Assembly: GCA_028706405.1 (NCBI GenBank)
Contig: JAQWBM010000007.1
Location: 1 to 64,000 of the forward strand
Reading direction: 5' to 3'
Length of the DNA: 64,000 nucleotides
Source: Eubacteriales bacterium
GTDB taxonomy: Bacteria; Bacillota; Clostridia; Peptostreptococcales; Anaerovoracaceae
Shown here: one piece after another, positions 28,361 through 38,010 of the stretch
How positions within the stretch are numbered: the stretch's first letter is position 1
Layout: each line of letters starts with the position of its first letter
Translations under genes and position numbers: made by a program
Notes under the pieces: generated by a model
Databases searched by the model: none
What the model saw: only the letters and a program-made list of their open reading frames with translations
Told to the model about the DNA's origin: nothing

Positions 28361-29473
28361 TCAATTTGATGAAATCCTGACAGGTAACACTAAATATTCA
28401 TACGCATTTCCCTCCATAGGCTTTATCATACAAGGGCTTACACTGGTATTGAATTCCATTACTATTTCTTCATCATTAACAACTTTTAAAACATCAAGTA
28501 TATATTTAGAATTAAATCCTATATCTAAGTCTGTACCATCCTTATCAACAAAAATCTCTTCTTTTACATTTCCTTCCTCTGATCGAGACCTGATTATCAT
28601 TTTATCCCTGAAAATAGACATTTTTATCAAGTTGTTTTTTCCTTCTTTCGCAAGGAGTGAAGCTCTTTCTATACTATTAAGCAGATCTACTCTGTTAATA
28701 ATTACCTTACACTGTTTTTCTTTCGGCAGAATTTCTTTATATTTTATAAACTCTCCTTCTAGTAAACGAAGCGCAATTTTTGTTTCTCCTATCAGGAATA
28801 GTGCTTTTTTATCTTCAAGTATAATAAAAATATCTTTATTTTCTTCATTTTCAATCATTATTTTATTGATTTCATTTAGAATTCTTGCTGATATTATTAT
28901 TTTTTTCTTTTCTTCATTGATCATAGCCTCTCTGGTAATGGCCATTCTAAAACCATCCAGAGCCGCCATATTAAGGGAGTCTTCTTCCATTTCTATCAGT
29001 ACACCAACAATGATACCTTTTGATTCATCGATACTTGCAGCGAAAGAAGTCTTTTTTATCATATCTTTTAAAATATCTTTATCAATTAAAATTTGTTTTT
29101 CTTCTTTTATTTCTCCAATATCGGGGAATTCATCCGCCGGCTGCCCGACTACAGTGAATTCTGATGCTAAGCATTTTATAACTATATTATTATCTTCCAT
29201 CTCTTCAATTTGAATCTCTTCGTTGGGAAGCTTTCGTATAATATCACTGAACAATTTTGCAGATACTACAACAGAGCCTGTTTCTTCCGCAGCTATTTCC
29301 ATTTTTCTTTCAATGCTTAGATCGAGGTCAGAAGCAGAAAGCTTCAATGTATTTTTATCATCAACTTCTAAACGAATCCCTTTTAATATGGGTATTGTTG
29401 TTCTGGATGTAACCGCTTTTGAAACAGTATTTAAAGCTTTGGATAAAGTTTGTTGGTTACAGGAAAATTTCAT
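28361..29473 (-). CDS. dnaN: DNA polymerase III beta sliding clamp
   Basis: 370 residues, three clamp domains of ~120 residues. It starts MKFSCNQQTLSKALNTVSKAV and ends YLVLPVRISSN, giving the usual MPxR-like clamp terminus in the form LPVR. It encircles DNA and tethers the polymerase. The coding sequence is AT-rich and Glu/Ile/Lys-heavy, more so than gyrA. It follows dnaA across a 188-base gap containing DnaA boxes. Confidence 0.96.
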   Translation of the reverse strand: MKFSCNQQTLSKALNTVSKAVTSRTTIPILKGIRLEVDDKNTLKLSASDLDLSIERKMEIAAEETGSVVVSAKLFSDIIRKLPNEEIQIEEMEDNNIVIKCLASEFTVVGQPADEFPDIGEIKEEKQILIDKDILKDMIKKTSFAASIDESKGIIVGVLIEMEEDSLNMAALDGFRMAITREAMINEEKKKIIISARILNEINKIMIENEENKDIFIILEDKKALFLIGETKIALRLLEGEFIKYKEILPKEKQCKVIINRVDLLNSIERASLLAKEGKNNLIKMSIFRDKMIIRSRSEEGNVKEEIFVDKDGTDLDIGFNSKYILDVLKVVNDEEIVMEFNTSVSPCMIKPMEGNAYEYLVLPVRISSN

Positions 29474-29519
29474 AGGAATTCCTCATCTTTCTTATATTTT
29501 ATTTTAGTAGTAATAGTAA

Positions 29520-29661
29520 TAGGTCCTGTGGATTTGTGGATAACTTCTTGGATAAGTTAAATTAAAGCATTTGACTGAATTTATACTTGTTGAAAAGAAT
29601 GTAAATTAGTATTTAATATTGTGAATAATTTATCTAATGAAAAAGTGAAAAAAATCAAGCA
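29520..29661. other. oriC: oriC segment between dnaA and dnaN (DnaA boxes and AT-rich unwinding region)
   Basis: Boxes in TGTGGATAA orientation: TGTGGATAA at 29535-29543 (perfect), TGTGGATTT at 29527-29535 (overlapping), TGTGAATAA at 29620-29628. The following stretch to 29661 is almost all A/T, fitting a DNA-unwinding element. It resembles the downstream half of a bipartite Firmicute origin. Confidence 0.7.
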
Positions 29662-30984
29662 TCAGTCCTCTTTAATAGATTTTTCAAGGTTATTTATAAT
29701 ATCCATTAATGATTCATTTACCCTCAATTCACCGGAAATTTTGTCGCATGCGTGCAGAACGGTAGTATGATCTCTGTTTCCAAAGGCTTCTCCAATTTTA
29801 GGAAGAGAAAGATCCGTCATATTTCTGCATAGATACATAGCGATCTGTCTCGGATATGACAGGTTTCTGGAACGCTTGGAAGATTCCATATCAGCTTGTT
29901 TAATATTAAAATGTTTGCAAACAAGCTTCTTCACCAATTCAGGTGTAACAGGACGATTATGTGAAGAAAAGACATCTTTTAATACTTCCCTTGCCAGATC
30001 TTTCGTTATTTTCTGATTGGTAAGATTCGCGTAAGCAATAACGCGTATAAAAGCGCCTTCTAATTCACGTATATTGGAATGTATTTTTTCGGCGATTACA
30101 CCGATAACTTCAAGAAGGTTTTCTGTACTTTCCAACCCTTCCAGCTCTGACTTATTTCTAAGAATGGCTACCCTTGTTTCATAGTCAGGCGGCTGGATAT
30201 CAGCAATCAAACCCCATTCAAATCTTGAACGGAGCCTTTCTTCCAATGTTGTAATTTCTTTTGGCGGACGGTCGCAGGATAAGATGATCTGCTTATCTGC
30301 GTCATAAAGTGTGTTGAAGGTATGGAAAACTTCTTCCTGTGTTCTTTCTTTTTTTTCTATGAACTGGATATCGTCAATAAGAAGCACATCGATATTTCTG
30401 TATTTATTTCTGAATTCAACATTTTTATCTTCTCGAATCGCTTTTATTAACTCGTTGGTAAACATTTCCGATGAAACATATAGAACCTTTGTCTTTGGAT
30501 TCTGTTGAAGTATGAAATGCCCGATGGCATGCATTAAATGGGTTTTTCCCAAGCCTGCGCCTCCATAAATAAAAAGAGGATTATATGCTTTTGAAGGAGC
30601 TTCAGCTACAGCAAGCGAAGCGGCATGTGCAAATCTGTTATTATTTCCTACAACAAAAGTATTGAAAATATATTTTGGGTTAAGGTAAAGCTCATCAGAT
30701 AAATTGAAAACCTCCTGGTCAATAGAATGTTCTTCACTATAAACGAAAACCACCTTCAACTTTTTTCCAAAAGATTCTTTTACGGCATTTTCTATTATCG
30801 TTATATATCTGCCCTCTAATATGGATTTTGCCATATCATTGTAAAGAGATAGATATAATAGGTTTTCTTTATTATCAATTTTTACTGGAGAAAGGGGATG
30901 GACCCATGTATCATAACTTACAGCAGTAAGTTCTGGTTTAAGAAGTTCTAAAGTTTTTTCCCAATTAGCATTAAGATTTTCCAT
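29662..30984 (-). CDS. dnaA: Chromosomal replication initiator protein DnaA
   Basis: 440 residues. Domain I (~1-80), short linker, AAA+ with Walker [15 protein letters not shown] and Walker [11 protein letters not shown], sensor residues, then the DNA-binding helix-turn-helix with the DnaA signature [12 protein letters not shown]. It melts oriC and recruits the helicase. AAAGGA precedes ATG 30984. It is the first gene of the leftward origin block. Confidence 0.98.
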   Translation of the reverse strand: MENLNANWEKTLELLKPELTAVSYDTWVHPLSPVKIDNKENLLYLSLYNDMAKSILEGRYITIIENAVKESFGKKLKVVFVYSEEHSIDQEVFNLSDELYLNPKYIFNTFVVGNNNRFAHAASLAVAEAPSKAYNPLFIYGGAGLGKTHLMHAIGHFILQQNPKTKVLYVSSEMFTNELIKAIREDKNVEFRNKYRNIDVLLIDDIQFIEKKERTQEEVFHTFNTLYDADKQIILSCDRPPKEITTLEERLRSRFEWGLIADIQPPDYETRVAILRNKSELEGLESTENLLEVIGVIAEKIHSNIRELEGAFIRVIAYANLTNQKITKDLAREVLKDVFSSHNRPVTPELVKKLVCKHFNIKQADMESSKRSRNLSYPRQIAMYLCRNMTDLSLPKIGEAFGNRDHTTVLHACDKISGELRVNESLMDIINNLEKSIKED

Positions 30985-31237
30985 TACAGCATTCCTTTTT
31001 GACTAAAAATAATTTATGGCACTACGTAACTTATGATTATATCATATCATAACAAAAATAGTTATCCACAGGCAATACTTAATAATAATTTCGCGAAAAA
31101 TATTTTGTTCCAGGGCTTGTCCACTATCTGTGAGTAACTTTGTGCAAACTTTTCACAGCAACAACTATATCTTGAATTATCATTTTAGTTATTTAGTTAT
31201 ATAGAGTTTTTTATGCTTTGATGAGGACACAAAAATA
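30985..31237. other. oriC: oriC segment upstream of dnaA (DnaA boxes)
   Basis: TTATCCACA at 31062-31070 is a perfect box. TTGTCCACT (31118-31126) and TGTGAGTAA (31130-31138) are near matches. A TATAAT (31041-31036, minus strand) may be the dnaA -10 box. The interval is AT-rich and lies between divergent dnaA and rpmH. Confidence 0.75.
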
Positions 31238-31266
31238 TTGACAGGAAAAGCCTTTGAAGGTATAAT
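31238..31266 (+). promoter_or_regulatory. Consensus sigma-A promoter of rpmH-rnpA-yidD-yidC-jag
   Basis: TTGACA (31238-31243), 17-base spacer, TATAAT (31261-31266): both boxes match consensus exactly. The leader to rpmH is ~95 bases. Confidence 0.9.
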
Positions 31267-31367
31267 TACAAGGCAGTTATGCACAAAACTAAATTAAGAT
31301 TGTGCAATAGGAGTTTGCTATCAATTTCTTTCACAAATTGGGTGAGCCGGTAAAGGAGGTGAAAAAA

Positions 31368-31502
31368 ATGAAAATGACATATCAGCCTAAGGTTAGGCAG
31401 AGAGCAAAAGAACATGGCTTCAGAAAAAGGGCAAGTACAAAAAACGGTAGAAATATTTTAAAGAGAAGAAGAGCAAGGGGAAGAAAGAGACTTTCTGCAT
31501 AG
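31368..31502 (+). CDS. rpmH: 50S ribosomal protein L34
   Basis: 44 residues, a short Arg/Lys-rich protein: [19 protein letters not shown], then [20 protein letters not shown]. It matches L34 throughout. A strong AAAGGAGGTGA site precedes ATG 31368. First gene of the rightward origin block. Confidence 0.97.
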   Translation: MKMTYQPKVRQRAKEHGFRKRASTKNGRNILKRRRARGRKRLSA

Positions 31503-31569
31503 AGACCGCAAAGGGGTCTTTTTATTTAGAGGTTTGGATTTTTTTCTAACCTTTTGCACGAGGAAGTAA

Positions 31570-31944
31570 ATGTTAAAACCAAACGTTTTGCGAAGAAAAA
31601 GGGACTTTTCTGCAATTTATAACAAGGGAAAATCAGTCGGAGAAAGATACATCGTTTTATTTTATAAAAGAAACGATCTTCCCTATAACAGGACAGCCTT
31701 TCTGGCCAGTAAAAAGGTTGGTAACAGCGTTTGTAGAAACAGAGCGCGCAGACTTATGAAAGAAAGCTACAGACAATTCGAGCAAAATTTGGAAAGCGGC
31801 TATGATTTCATTTGGATAGCCCGAAAAACAATCAATAATCTAAAATGTGCGGATGTAAAGAAGTCAATGGAAGCTGCACTTAAGAAGCCCGGCATCCTTA
31901 AAAAGAAAAAAGAAGATGACAGGCAAACAGGTGTTGTGCTTTGA
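31570..31944 (+). CDS. rnpA: Ribonuclease P protein component
   Basis: 124 residues. It contains [21 protein letters not shown] and the RNR motif [20 protein letters not shown], the RNA-contacting helix. It assists the RNA subunit in trimming tRNA 5' ends. A Lys-rich tail of ~20 residues extends past the core. GAGGAAG precedes ATG 31570. Its stop overlaps the yidD TTG start (TTGA). Confidence 0.96.
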   Translation: MLKPNVLRRKRDFSAIYNKGKSVGERYIVLFYKRNDLPYNRTAFLASKKVGNSVCRNRARRLMKESYRQFEQNLESGYDFIWIARKTINNLKCADVKKSMEAALKKPGILKKKKEDDRQTGVVL

Positions 31945-32150
31945 AAAGTATAATAATAATACTCATCAGAGGATACCAAAAGTTTATTTCACCAATGTTC
32001 CCGCCGAACTGCCGATTTTATCCGACATGTTCACAATATTTTTTGCAGGCGGTAGAAAAATATGGAGCCTTAAAAGGCGGTTTTCTTGGAATAAAGCGAA
32101 TTTTGAAATGTCACCCATTTCATCCGGGTGGTTACGACCCTTTGAAATGA
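31941..32150 (+). CDS. yidD: Membrane protein insertion efficiency factor YidD
   Basis: 69 residues from TTG 31941, overlapping the rnpA stop by four bases. It has the family motifs [24 protein letters not shown] (in part), [15 protein letters not shown] and [13 protein letters not shown]. It is a small amphipathic membrane-associated partner of YidC. Translational coupling to rnpA is the usual arrangement. Confidence 0.94.
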   Translation: MKSIIIILIRGYQKFISPMFPPNCRFYPTCSQYFLQAVEKYGALKGGFLGIKRILKCHPFHPGGYDPLK

Positions 32151-32168
32151 GTGACAGGAGGATATTGA

Positions 32169-32855
32169 ATGAATGGAATAATAGGATTTATATCTAGGCC
32201 TCTGGGGATGCTGTTGAGCTTTTTGTATAACTATATAGAAAACTACGGCATTACGTTGATTATATTTACGGTTATAGTTAGATCTATACTATTTCCATTG
32301 TATGCAGATCAGATAAAGCATTCAGCAAGAATGGCAAGCGTTCAGCCTAAGATGAAAGAGCTGCAAAATAAATATGCACATGATAAAGAAATGCTTAACA
32401 TGAAAATGGTTGAGCTTTACAAAACAGAAAAGTTTAATCCGATGAGAGGCTGTCTGCCTATGCTTATTCAGATGCCTATCATTTTCGGTTTATTTGCGCT
32501 TCTTAGAAATCCCATGGTATTTATTGAAAGCGAGACAATGCTGATGGCAGTACATGAAGCATTTTTTTGGATACCGGATTTGAGCCAGCCAGATCCATGG
32601 ATTTTACCTATACTGGCCGGAATAAGCACATTTTTTTCTTTCAGATTGACACAGCATCAGAACGCAGGAATGTCAGAAAACTCCATGGCAGGGATGATGA
32701 AAATGATGCAATACTTTTTCCCGATCATGATAGTGTGGATGGGCAGATCTTTCCCAGCCGGACTGACCTTGTACTGGTTTATCGGAACCTTTATTCAGAT
32801 ATTCCAATCAGCAGGGCTGAACAAATGGAAAAAGAGACTGATAGAAAAAAGTTAA
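32169..32855 (+). CDS. yidC: YidC/OxaA/SpoIIIJ-type membrane protein insertase
   Basis: 228 residues. Five hydrophobic segments are expected and visible (for example ITLIIFTVIVRSILFPLYA, MLIQMPIIFGLFALL, ILPILAGISTFF). A conserved Arg in the first core helix (IVRS) forms the hydrophilic groove. It inserts membrane proteins with or without Sec; in spore formers this paralogue also serves sporulation. No lipobox was seen at the N-terminus. AGGAGG precedes ATG 32169. Confidence 0.95.
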   Translation: MNGIIGFISRPLGMLLSFLYNYIENYGITLIIFTVIVRSILFPLYADQIKHSARMASVQPKMKELQNKYAHDKEMLNMKMVELYKTEKFNPMRGCLPMLIQMPIIFGLFALLRNPMVFIESETMLMAVHEAFFWIPDLSQPDPWILPILAGISTFFSFRLTQHQNAGMSENSMAGMMKMMQYFFPIMIVWMGRSFPAGLTLYWFIGTFIQIFQSAGLNKWKKRLIEKS

Positions 32856-32879
32856 AAATAATATGGAGGAAATACAGAA

Positions 32880-33743
32880 ATGGATTTTTCAGAAAAATGG
32901 GGCAAGGATGTTAAAGAAGCTACTCGTCTTGCCCTGATAGATTTAAAGCTTACAGCCGCCCAAGTCAATGTAACGGTTTTGGAAGAACCGACAAAGGGGT
33001 TTTTCGGAATCGGATCAAAGCTGGCAAAAGTAAGAGTAGAAAAAAAGCCGGAATTGATATATGAGCAGGAAGAAAAAGCCAGTATTCAAAGGAATGAAAT
33101 CCCCGGGAAAGAAGAAAAAGATAATATTCAAAGATATGAAATTTCCAGGAAACCGGAAATTTCTCAAAAGAAAGCGCAAGAAAACAGACCGGAAAAGAAA
33201 GATCAGCAAGAGAGAAAACCAGGACGTAAAAAATATACAAATGATATTGCTGTAGACGATAGCTTTTCCGTAAGAGAAAAGCCGGACGATCTAAAAGAAT
33301 TAAGCGGTCATATAGCCGAATCCTTTTTGAAGGATACTACGCAGAAGATGGGTCTCAACTTACGAATAAGGGTCAGAGGAAACGATAGCTGTATATATGT
33401 TGATATGGACGGAAAAGATTCAGGAACCATTATCGGTAAAAGAGGGCAGACGCTGGATGCGGTTCAATACCTGACAAGCCTTGTAGTGAATAAGGATAAG
33501 GATAAATATCTAAGGGTGGTTGTAGACGCCGAGCATTACAGAGAAAAACGAGAAAGAACGTTAGAACAGCTTGCTAACAGATTGGCTGATAAAGTGATTA
33601 AAACCCGTAAAAATGTAAGATTAGAACCTATGAACTCTTATGAAAGAAAGATTATCCATGCCACACTTCAATCAAATCCGAAAATTATCACCAGGAGTGA
33701 AGGGGAAGAACCATACAGAAGAGTGATCATCGGGCTGAAATAA
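32880..33743 (+). CDS. jag: Jag/KhpB RNA-binding protein (SpoIIIJ-associated)
   Basis: 287 residues. Jag_N (1-52, KEATRLALIDLKLTAAQVNV and TKGFFGIGSKLAKV), a basic low-complexity linker (~55-125) with a loose internal repeat (IQRNEI.../IQRYEI...), a KH domain with GTIIGKRGQTLDAVQYL, and an R3H domain (RLEPMNSYERKIIHATLQ). It binds RNA and works near YidC. TGGAGGAAAT precedes ATG 32880. A terminator follows. Confidence 0.95.
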   Translation: MDFSEKWGKDVKEATRLALIDLKLTAAQVNVTVLEEPTKGFFGIGSKLAKVRVEKKPELIYEQEEKASIQRNEIPGKEEKDNIQRYEISRKPEISQKKAQENRPEKKDQQERKPGRKKYTNDIAVDDSFSVREKPDDLKELSGHIAESFLKDTTQKMGLNLRIRVRGNDSCIYVDMDGKDSGTIIGKRGQTLDAVQYLTSLVVNKDKDKYLRVVVDAEHYREKRERTLEQLANRLADKVIKTRKNVRLEPMNSYERKIIHATLQSNPKIITRSEGEEPYRRVIIGLK

Positions 33744-33754
33744 TATCAAAAAAC

Positions 33755-33792
33755 AAGGCTGTCTTAAAACTGAATTAAGGGAGCCTTTTTAA
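33755..33792 (+). terminator. Terminator after jag
   Basis: AAGGCTGTCTTAA pairs with TTAAGGGAGCCTT (two mismatches), followed by TTT. It ends the rpmH-jag unit. Confidence 0.75.
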
Positions 33793-33855
33793 TCATTTTT
33801 AGTGATACGGGCAGCGTACTGAAAAAAACCTGTGCGACAGAGAGAGGGAGATTAA

Positions 33856-35235
33856 ATGGAGGATACCATTGCCGCTATCGCGACAGCTTACGGCGAGGGA
33901 GGTATCGGTGTTATTAGAATGAGCGGCAGCCAGGCACGAAACATTATGGATAGTATCTTTGTATCAAAGTATACTAAAGACATAAAGCCTATCGCCAATA
34001 AACGATTATACTATGGCCATATCATAGATCCTGCTAACAATCAGGTTATAGATGAAGTTCTTGCGGTTTTTATGAAAGCTCCGGCAACATATACTAAAGA
34101 GGATGTAGTAGAGATATATTGTCATGGAAGCATTGTCGCGCTGAGAAAAACCTTGGCTTTGACATTGAGAAACGGCGCAAGGCTGGCTGAAAAGGGCGAA
34201 TTCACGAAGAGGGCATTTCTGAACGGAAGGCTCGATCTTTCTCAAGCGGAAGCAGTGATAGATATTGTAAGAGCGAAGACGGATAAGAGCTTTGATGTTG
34301 CCTTGACCCAGATGGAAGGTGCATTATCTGAGCGAGTAAAGGAAATCCGACAGGTCATGATGGATCTGCTGGTGGACATAACCGTGAACCTCGATTATCC
34401 AGATGAGGATATAGAATTTTTGACCTATAATAAATTAAAAAATAGCTTATCGCAAATTGGCGATATGATTGAAAGATTAATGTCTACAGCAAACACAGGC
34501 AGAATCATAAGGGAAGGGCTCAACGCAGCGATCATAGGAAAACCCAATGTAGGAAAATCATCTTTAATGAATGCAATGCTAAAAGAAACAAGAGCGATTG
34601 TAACAGAAATTCCAGGAACAACAAGGGATACCATAGAAGAGGTTATCAGCATTCGAGATATTCCGGTTAGGCTGACAGATACTGCAGGAATCAGAGAGAC
34701 AGAAAATACGATAGAAAAGATAGGCATCGAAAAAAGCAAAGAAGCCTTTAACCGCGCGGATTTGATAATATTCATTCTTGACGGCAGCGCTGAGCTGACG
34801 GATGAAGATATAAGCATCATGATGACAATTGGGACAAGAAGGTCAATCGCCCTCATAAATAAGATTGACCTGGGGCAGCAAGTAGGCGAGGAAAAGCTGA
34901 GAGAATATTTGCCGAAGGCAAAGATTTTAAAGACAGCTATAAAACAGGATATAGGCATAGATGATTTAGAGCATGAAATCGCCGGTATGGTTTACGGAGG
35001 CGAAGTAAAACAAGAGGAGAGCCTGCTTGTAACAAACGTAAGACATATGGAGCTTCTTAAAAAAGCAGGAGAAGCAGTTGCAGACGCCTATAAGATGGCG
35101 GAAAATACAGAGGCGTTGGACTTCATAGAAGTCGATGTACGGCGCGCTTGGGCGCTTTTGGGAGAGATTGTCGGAGAAGCGGTAACGGAGGATATTATTG
35201 ATCAGGTTTTTGCGAGGTTTTGTTTAGGAAAATAA
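33856..35235 (+). CDS. mnmE: tRNA modification GTPase MnmE
   Basis: 459 residues. N-terminal folate-binding domain (EDTIAAIATAYGEGGIGVIRMSG), helical domain, Ras-like G domain with GKPNVGKSSLMNA, TTRDTIEE, DTAGI and NKID, and the C-terminal CLGK, whose Cys is the conserved CxGK cysteine. With MnmG it installs cmnm5 at U34 of certain tRNAs. GAGGGAG precedes ATG 33856. Confidence 0.97.
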   Translation: MEDTIAAIATAYGEGGIGVIRMSGSQARNIMDSIFVSKYTKDIKPIANKRLYYGHIIDPANNQVIDEVLAVFMKAPATYTKEDVVEIYCHGSIVALRKTLALTLRNGARLAEKGEFTKRAFLNGRLDLSQAEAVIDIVRAKTDKSFDVALTQMEGALSERVKEIRQVMMDLLVDITVNLDYPDEDIEFLTYNKLKNSLSQIGDMIERLMSTANTGRIIREGLNAAIIGKPNVGKSSLMNAMLKETRAIVTEIPGTTRDTIEEVISIRDIPVRLTDTAGIRETENTIEKIGIEKSKEAFNRADLIIFILDGSAELTDEDISIMMTIGTRRSIALINKIDLGQQVGEEKLREYLPKAKILKTAIKQDIGIDDLEHEIAGMVYGGEVKQEESLLVTNVRHMELLKKAGEAVADAYKMAENTEALDFIEVDVRRAWALLGEIVGEAVTEDIIDQVFARFCLGK

Positions 35236-35286
35236 CGCAAATAAATCATCCTCAAACTCACCGCAGTTTTTAGAATAGGAAAGAAC

Positions 35287-37182
35287 ATGAATTATGTTAT
35301 TTTAGATGAATATGATGCAGTCATTGTCGGCGCAGGTCATGCCGGCTGTGAAGCAGGACTGGCGGCAGCAAGGATGGGAAAAAGAACATTGATACTATCC
35401 ATCACCCTTGAGTCTGTAGCGATGATGGCCTGTAATCCTTCTATAGGCGGAACAGGTAAGGGACATTTGGTCCGCGAAATAGATGCGCTTGGCGGCGAAA
35501 TGGGGATTAATATTGATAAAGCATTCATACAGAGCAGAATGCTGAATACGGCAAAAGGACCGGCAGTTCATTCTCTCAGAACCCAAGCGGATAAAGAAAA
35601 ATATCATCTGGAGATGAAAAAGACTTTGGAAAACCAGGAAAACCTTGATTTAAAGCAGGGAGAAGTGGTGGACCTTCTGATAGAAAATAGCGCAGCGAAA
35701 GGCGTTATTTTAAAAACAGGAGCTGCTTACCGGGCAAGCGCAGTTATCTTGGCAACCGGAACGTTTTTGCGCGGCAGGATTTTTATCGGAGAATTTTCTT
35801 ATGAAAGCGGACCGAACGGCTTATCCGCATCTGTTGAATTAGCCGAAAACCTGAAACTCTATGGTCTGAATATGCGAAGGTTTAAAACAGGCACTCCGGC
35901 CAGAGCATTGGGAAGAACCTTGAATTACAGCAAAATGATAAAGCAGCCAGGCGATGAAAACATTATACCTTTTTCCTTCATGAACGACGATCTGCAAAAA
36001 GATCAAGTCCCCTGTTGGTTGACTTATACCAACGAAAATACTCATAAAGCGATTAGCGATAACTTTTCCCGTTCTGCATTATTTGGCGGACAAATTGAAG
36101 GAATCGGAGCGAGATATTGCCCATCTATTGAGGATAAGGTGAAACGATTCGCAGACAAAGAACGTCATCAAATTTTTATTGAGCCTGAGGGCTTAGAAAC
36201 TGACGAAGTTTATATCCAGGGCATGTCCAGCAGTATGCCGGAGGATGTTCAGATCGATTTTTACCGCACCATATCCGGATTGGAGAATATGGAAATCGTA
36301 CGGCCAGCTTATGCGATAGAGTATGACTGTATAGATCCATTGGAATTAAAAACGACGCTGGAGCATAAAAAAATAGAAAATCTATATTGTGCCGGACAGC
36401 TTAATGGAAGTTCAGGCTATGAAGAAGCAGCAGCACAGGGATTGATCGCCGGTATGAATGCTGTTTTGAAGCTGAATGGAAAAGAACCTTTTTTGCTGGA
36501 TCGTTCAGAAGCCTATATCGGAGTGCTCATAGATGACTTGGTGACGAAAGGAACCAATGAGCCCTATAGAATAATGACTTCGAGAGCCGAGTACCGATTA
36601 TTATTGAGGCAGGACAATGCGGATGTCAGACTTACAGAAAAATCATATTGTGCAGGTCTGGCCACGGAGGATAGATACCGAAGGTTTATAAATAATAAAA
36701 ATCTCGTAGAAAAAGAAAGTGAAAGATTAAAAAAGACATTTGTTCTTCCGAGTCAGGTAAACGATTTTTTACAAAAGCACAACAGCACACCGATTCAAAA
36801 CAGGACAGCCCTTGCAGAGCTGATAAAACGACCGGAACTGAATTACGAGATTCTCAGCGAGATCGATCCTGATAGACCCATGATATCAAGACTTGGCGCA
36901 ACGCAGCTGGAAGTACAAATGAAATATCAGGGGTATATAGTGAAACAGCTGCAGCAGGTTGAAAAGTTTAAAAAGCTGGAAAACAGAAAGCTATCCTCCA
37001 ATTTAGACTATGGTAAAATAGACGGATTGAGAATAGAAGCTATGCAAAAGCTGAATATGATGAAACCTGTCTCAATAGGACAAGCTTCCAGAATTTCCGG
37101 AGTTTCTCCTGCCGACATCAACGTTCTGCTGATTCACCTGGAAAAGCAAAAAAGAAAGAACAAAATCAAGGACAAGAATTAA
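35287..37182 (+). CDS. mnmG: tRNA uridine 5-carboxymethylaminomethyl modification enzyme MnmG
   Basis: 631 residues. FAD-binding motif [22 protein letters not shown], then [24 protein letters not shown], the second signature [20 protein letters not shown], and the C-terminal MnmE/tRNA-binding helical domain. It is the partner of mnmE directly upstream (51-base gap). AGGAAAG precedes ATG 35287. Confidence 0.97.
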   Translation: MNYVILDEYDAVIVGAGHAGCEAGLAAARMGKRTLILSITLESVAMMACNPSIGGTGKGHLVREIDALGGEMGINIDKAFIQSRMLNTAKGPAVHSLRTQADKEKYHLEMKKTLENQENLDLKQGEVVDLLIENSAAKGVILKTGAAYRASAVILATGTFLRGRIFIGEFSYESGPNGLSASVELAENLKLYGLNMRRFKTGTPARALGRTLNYSKMIKQPGDENIIPFSFMNDDLQKDQVPCWLTYTNENTHKAISDNFSRSALFGGQIEGIGARYCPSIEDKVKRFADKERHQIFIEPEGLETDEVYIQGMSSSMPEDVQIDFYRTISGLENMEIVRPAYAIEYDCIDPLELKTTLEHKKIENLYCAGQLNGSSGYEEAAAQGLIAGMNAVLKLNGKEPFLLDRSEAYIGVLIDDLVTKGTNEPYRIMTSRAEYRLLLRQDNADVRLTEKSYCAGLATEDRYRRFINNKNLVEKESERLKKTFVLPSQVNDFLQKHNSTPIQNRTALAELIKRPELNYEILSEIDPDRPMISRLGATQLEVQMKYQGYIVKQLQQVEKFKKLENRKLSSNLDYGKIDGLRIEAMQKLNMMKPVSIGQASRISGVSPADINVLLIHLEKQKRKNKIKDKN

Positions 37183-37197
37183 TGGAGAGCTATATTG

Positions 37198-37908
37198 ATG
37201 GAAAAACTGGCGAGGGCCCTGGAGCTTTTCGGGGTGTCCTGTCAAAAGGATACTTTAGAAAAATTTCAAAGATATATGGATTTGGTTTTAAATTGGAATA
37301 AAAGGATCAATCTTACATCGATTATAGATAAAGAACACTTTGAAACAAAGCATTTTATAGATTCTGTCGCGATTTGCGGCTTTTCTCAAATCCAAAAAAT
37401 GAAAAAGATAATAGATGTAGGAACCGGAGCAGGATTCCCCGGTATACCCCTTGCGATAATATATCCGGAAAAGGAATTCTTATTGATGGATTCCTTGAAT
37501 AAGAGAATCAAAATTATTGATGAGATTTCACGTGAAATAGGTTTGAGCAATGTAGCTTTTTTGCACGGAAGGGCTGAGGATTCCGCACATAAGAAAGAGT
37601 ACAGAGAGCAATTTGATCTGTGTGTCTCTCGAGCAGTCGCCAACCTTGCAGTTTTATCGGAATATTGCCTTCCTTTTGTTAAAGTCGGAGGCTGGTTTGC
37701 GGCATATAAAAGCGAAGGCATAGAGAAAGAACAGGAAGCTAGCCTGAATGCCATAAGACAGCTCGGCGGACATCTGGAGGAAAGCCAAAGCATTCATATA
37801 GAAGGATTTGGTCTGGATCATAAAATACTGATGATTAAAAAAATTAAAATGACGCTATCGAAATATCCAAGAAAAGCAGGAACTCCCGCGAAAGACCCTC
37901 TGAAATGA
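37198..37908 (+). CDS. rsmG: 16S rRNA (guanine-527 N7) methyltransferase RsmG
   Basis: 236 residues from ATG 37198 (a TTG lies directly before it). SAM-binding motif IIDVGTGAGFPGIPLAI; later SRAVANLAVLSEYCLP and GGWFAAYKS. It methylates G527 in 16S rRNA. GGAGAG precedes the start. A parS/Noc-like palindrome sits inside the gene at 37525-37538, and the terminator stem begins before the stop codon. Confidence 0.96.
   Translation: MEKLARALELFGVSCQKDTLEKFQRYMDLVLNWNKRINLTSIIDKEHFETKHFIDSVAICGFSQIQKMKKIIDVGTGAGFPGIPLAIIYPEKEFLLMDSLNKRIKIIDEISREIGLSNVAFLHGRAEDSAHKKEYREQFDLCVSRAVANLAVLSEYCLPFVKVGGWFAAYKSEGIEKEQEASLNAIRQLGGHLEESQSIHIEGFGLDHKILMIKKIKMTLSKYPRKAGTPAKDPLK
37525..37538. promoter_or_regulatory. 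parS/Noc-site hybrid palindrome inside rsmG
   Basis: ATTTCACGTGAAAT is a perfect 14-bp palindrome. The centre CACGTG matches ParB parS (TGTTTCACGTGAAACA), while the outer AT pairs match the Noc site (ATTTCCCGGGAAAT). It lies ~500 bases before noc. Coding sequence could produce it by chance, but it shares ten central bases with two other sites in this window. Confidence 0.5.
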
Positions 37909-37927
37909 TGATTTCAGAGGGTTTTTG
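37895..37927 (+). terminator. Terminator overlapping the rsmG stop
   Basis: ACCCTCTGAAAT, loop GATG, ATTTCAGAGGGT, then TTTTG. A perfect 12-base-pair stem whose left arm includes the rsmG stop codon. Confidence 0.92.
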
Positions 37928-38010
37928 TTGAAGGAAACAGCTTTCCTATTGGACAAGCAAGCTGTTACTATAAAAAGAGAAGCAAATACTCAGTAGAGAG
38001 GAGGGTAAAC

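Noticed and set aside
28338-29213. 291-codon plus-strand open frame over dnaN
   Set aside because: It is antisense to dnaN; Ser/Ile/Phe-rich composition is the mirror of the Glu/Lys/Asn codons there, and there is no ribosome site.
34425-34958. 177-codon minus-strand frame over mnmE
   Set aside because: Antisense shadow of the MnmE G domain; no independent coding evidence.
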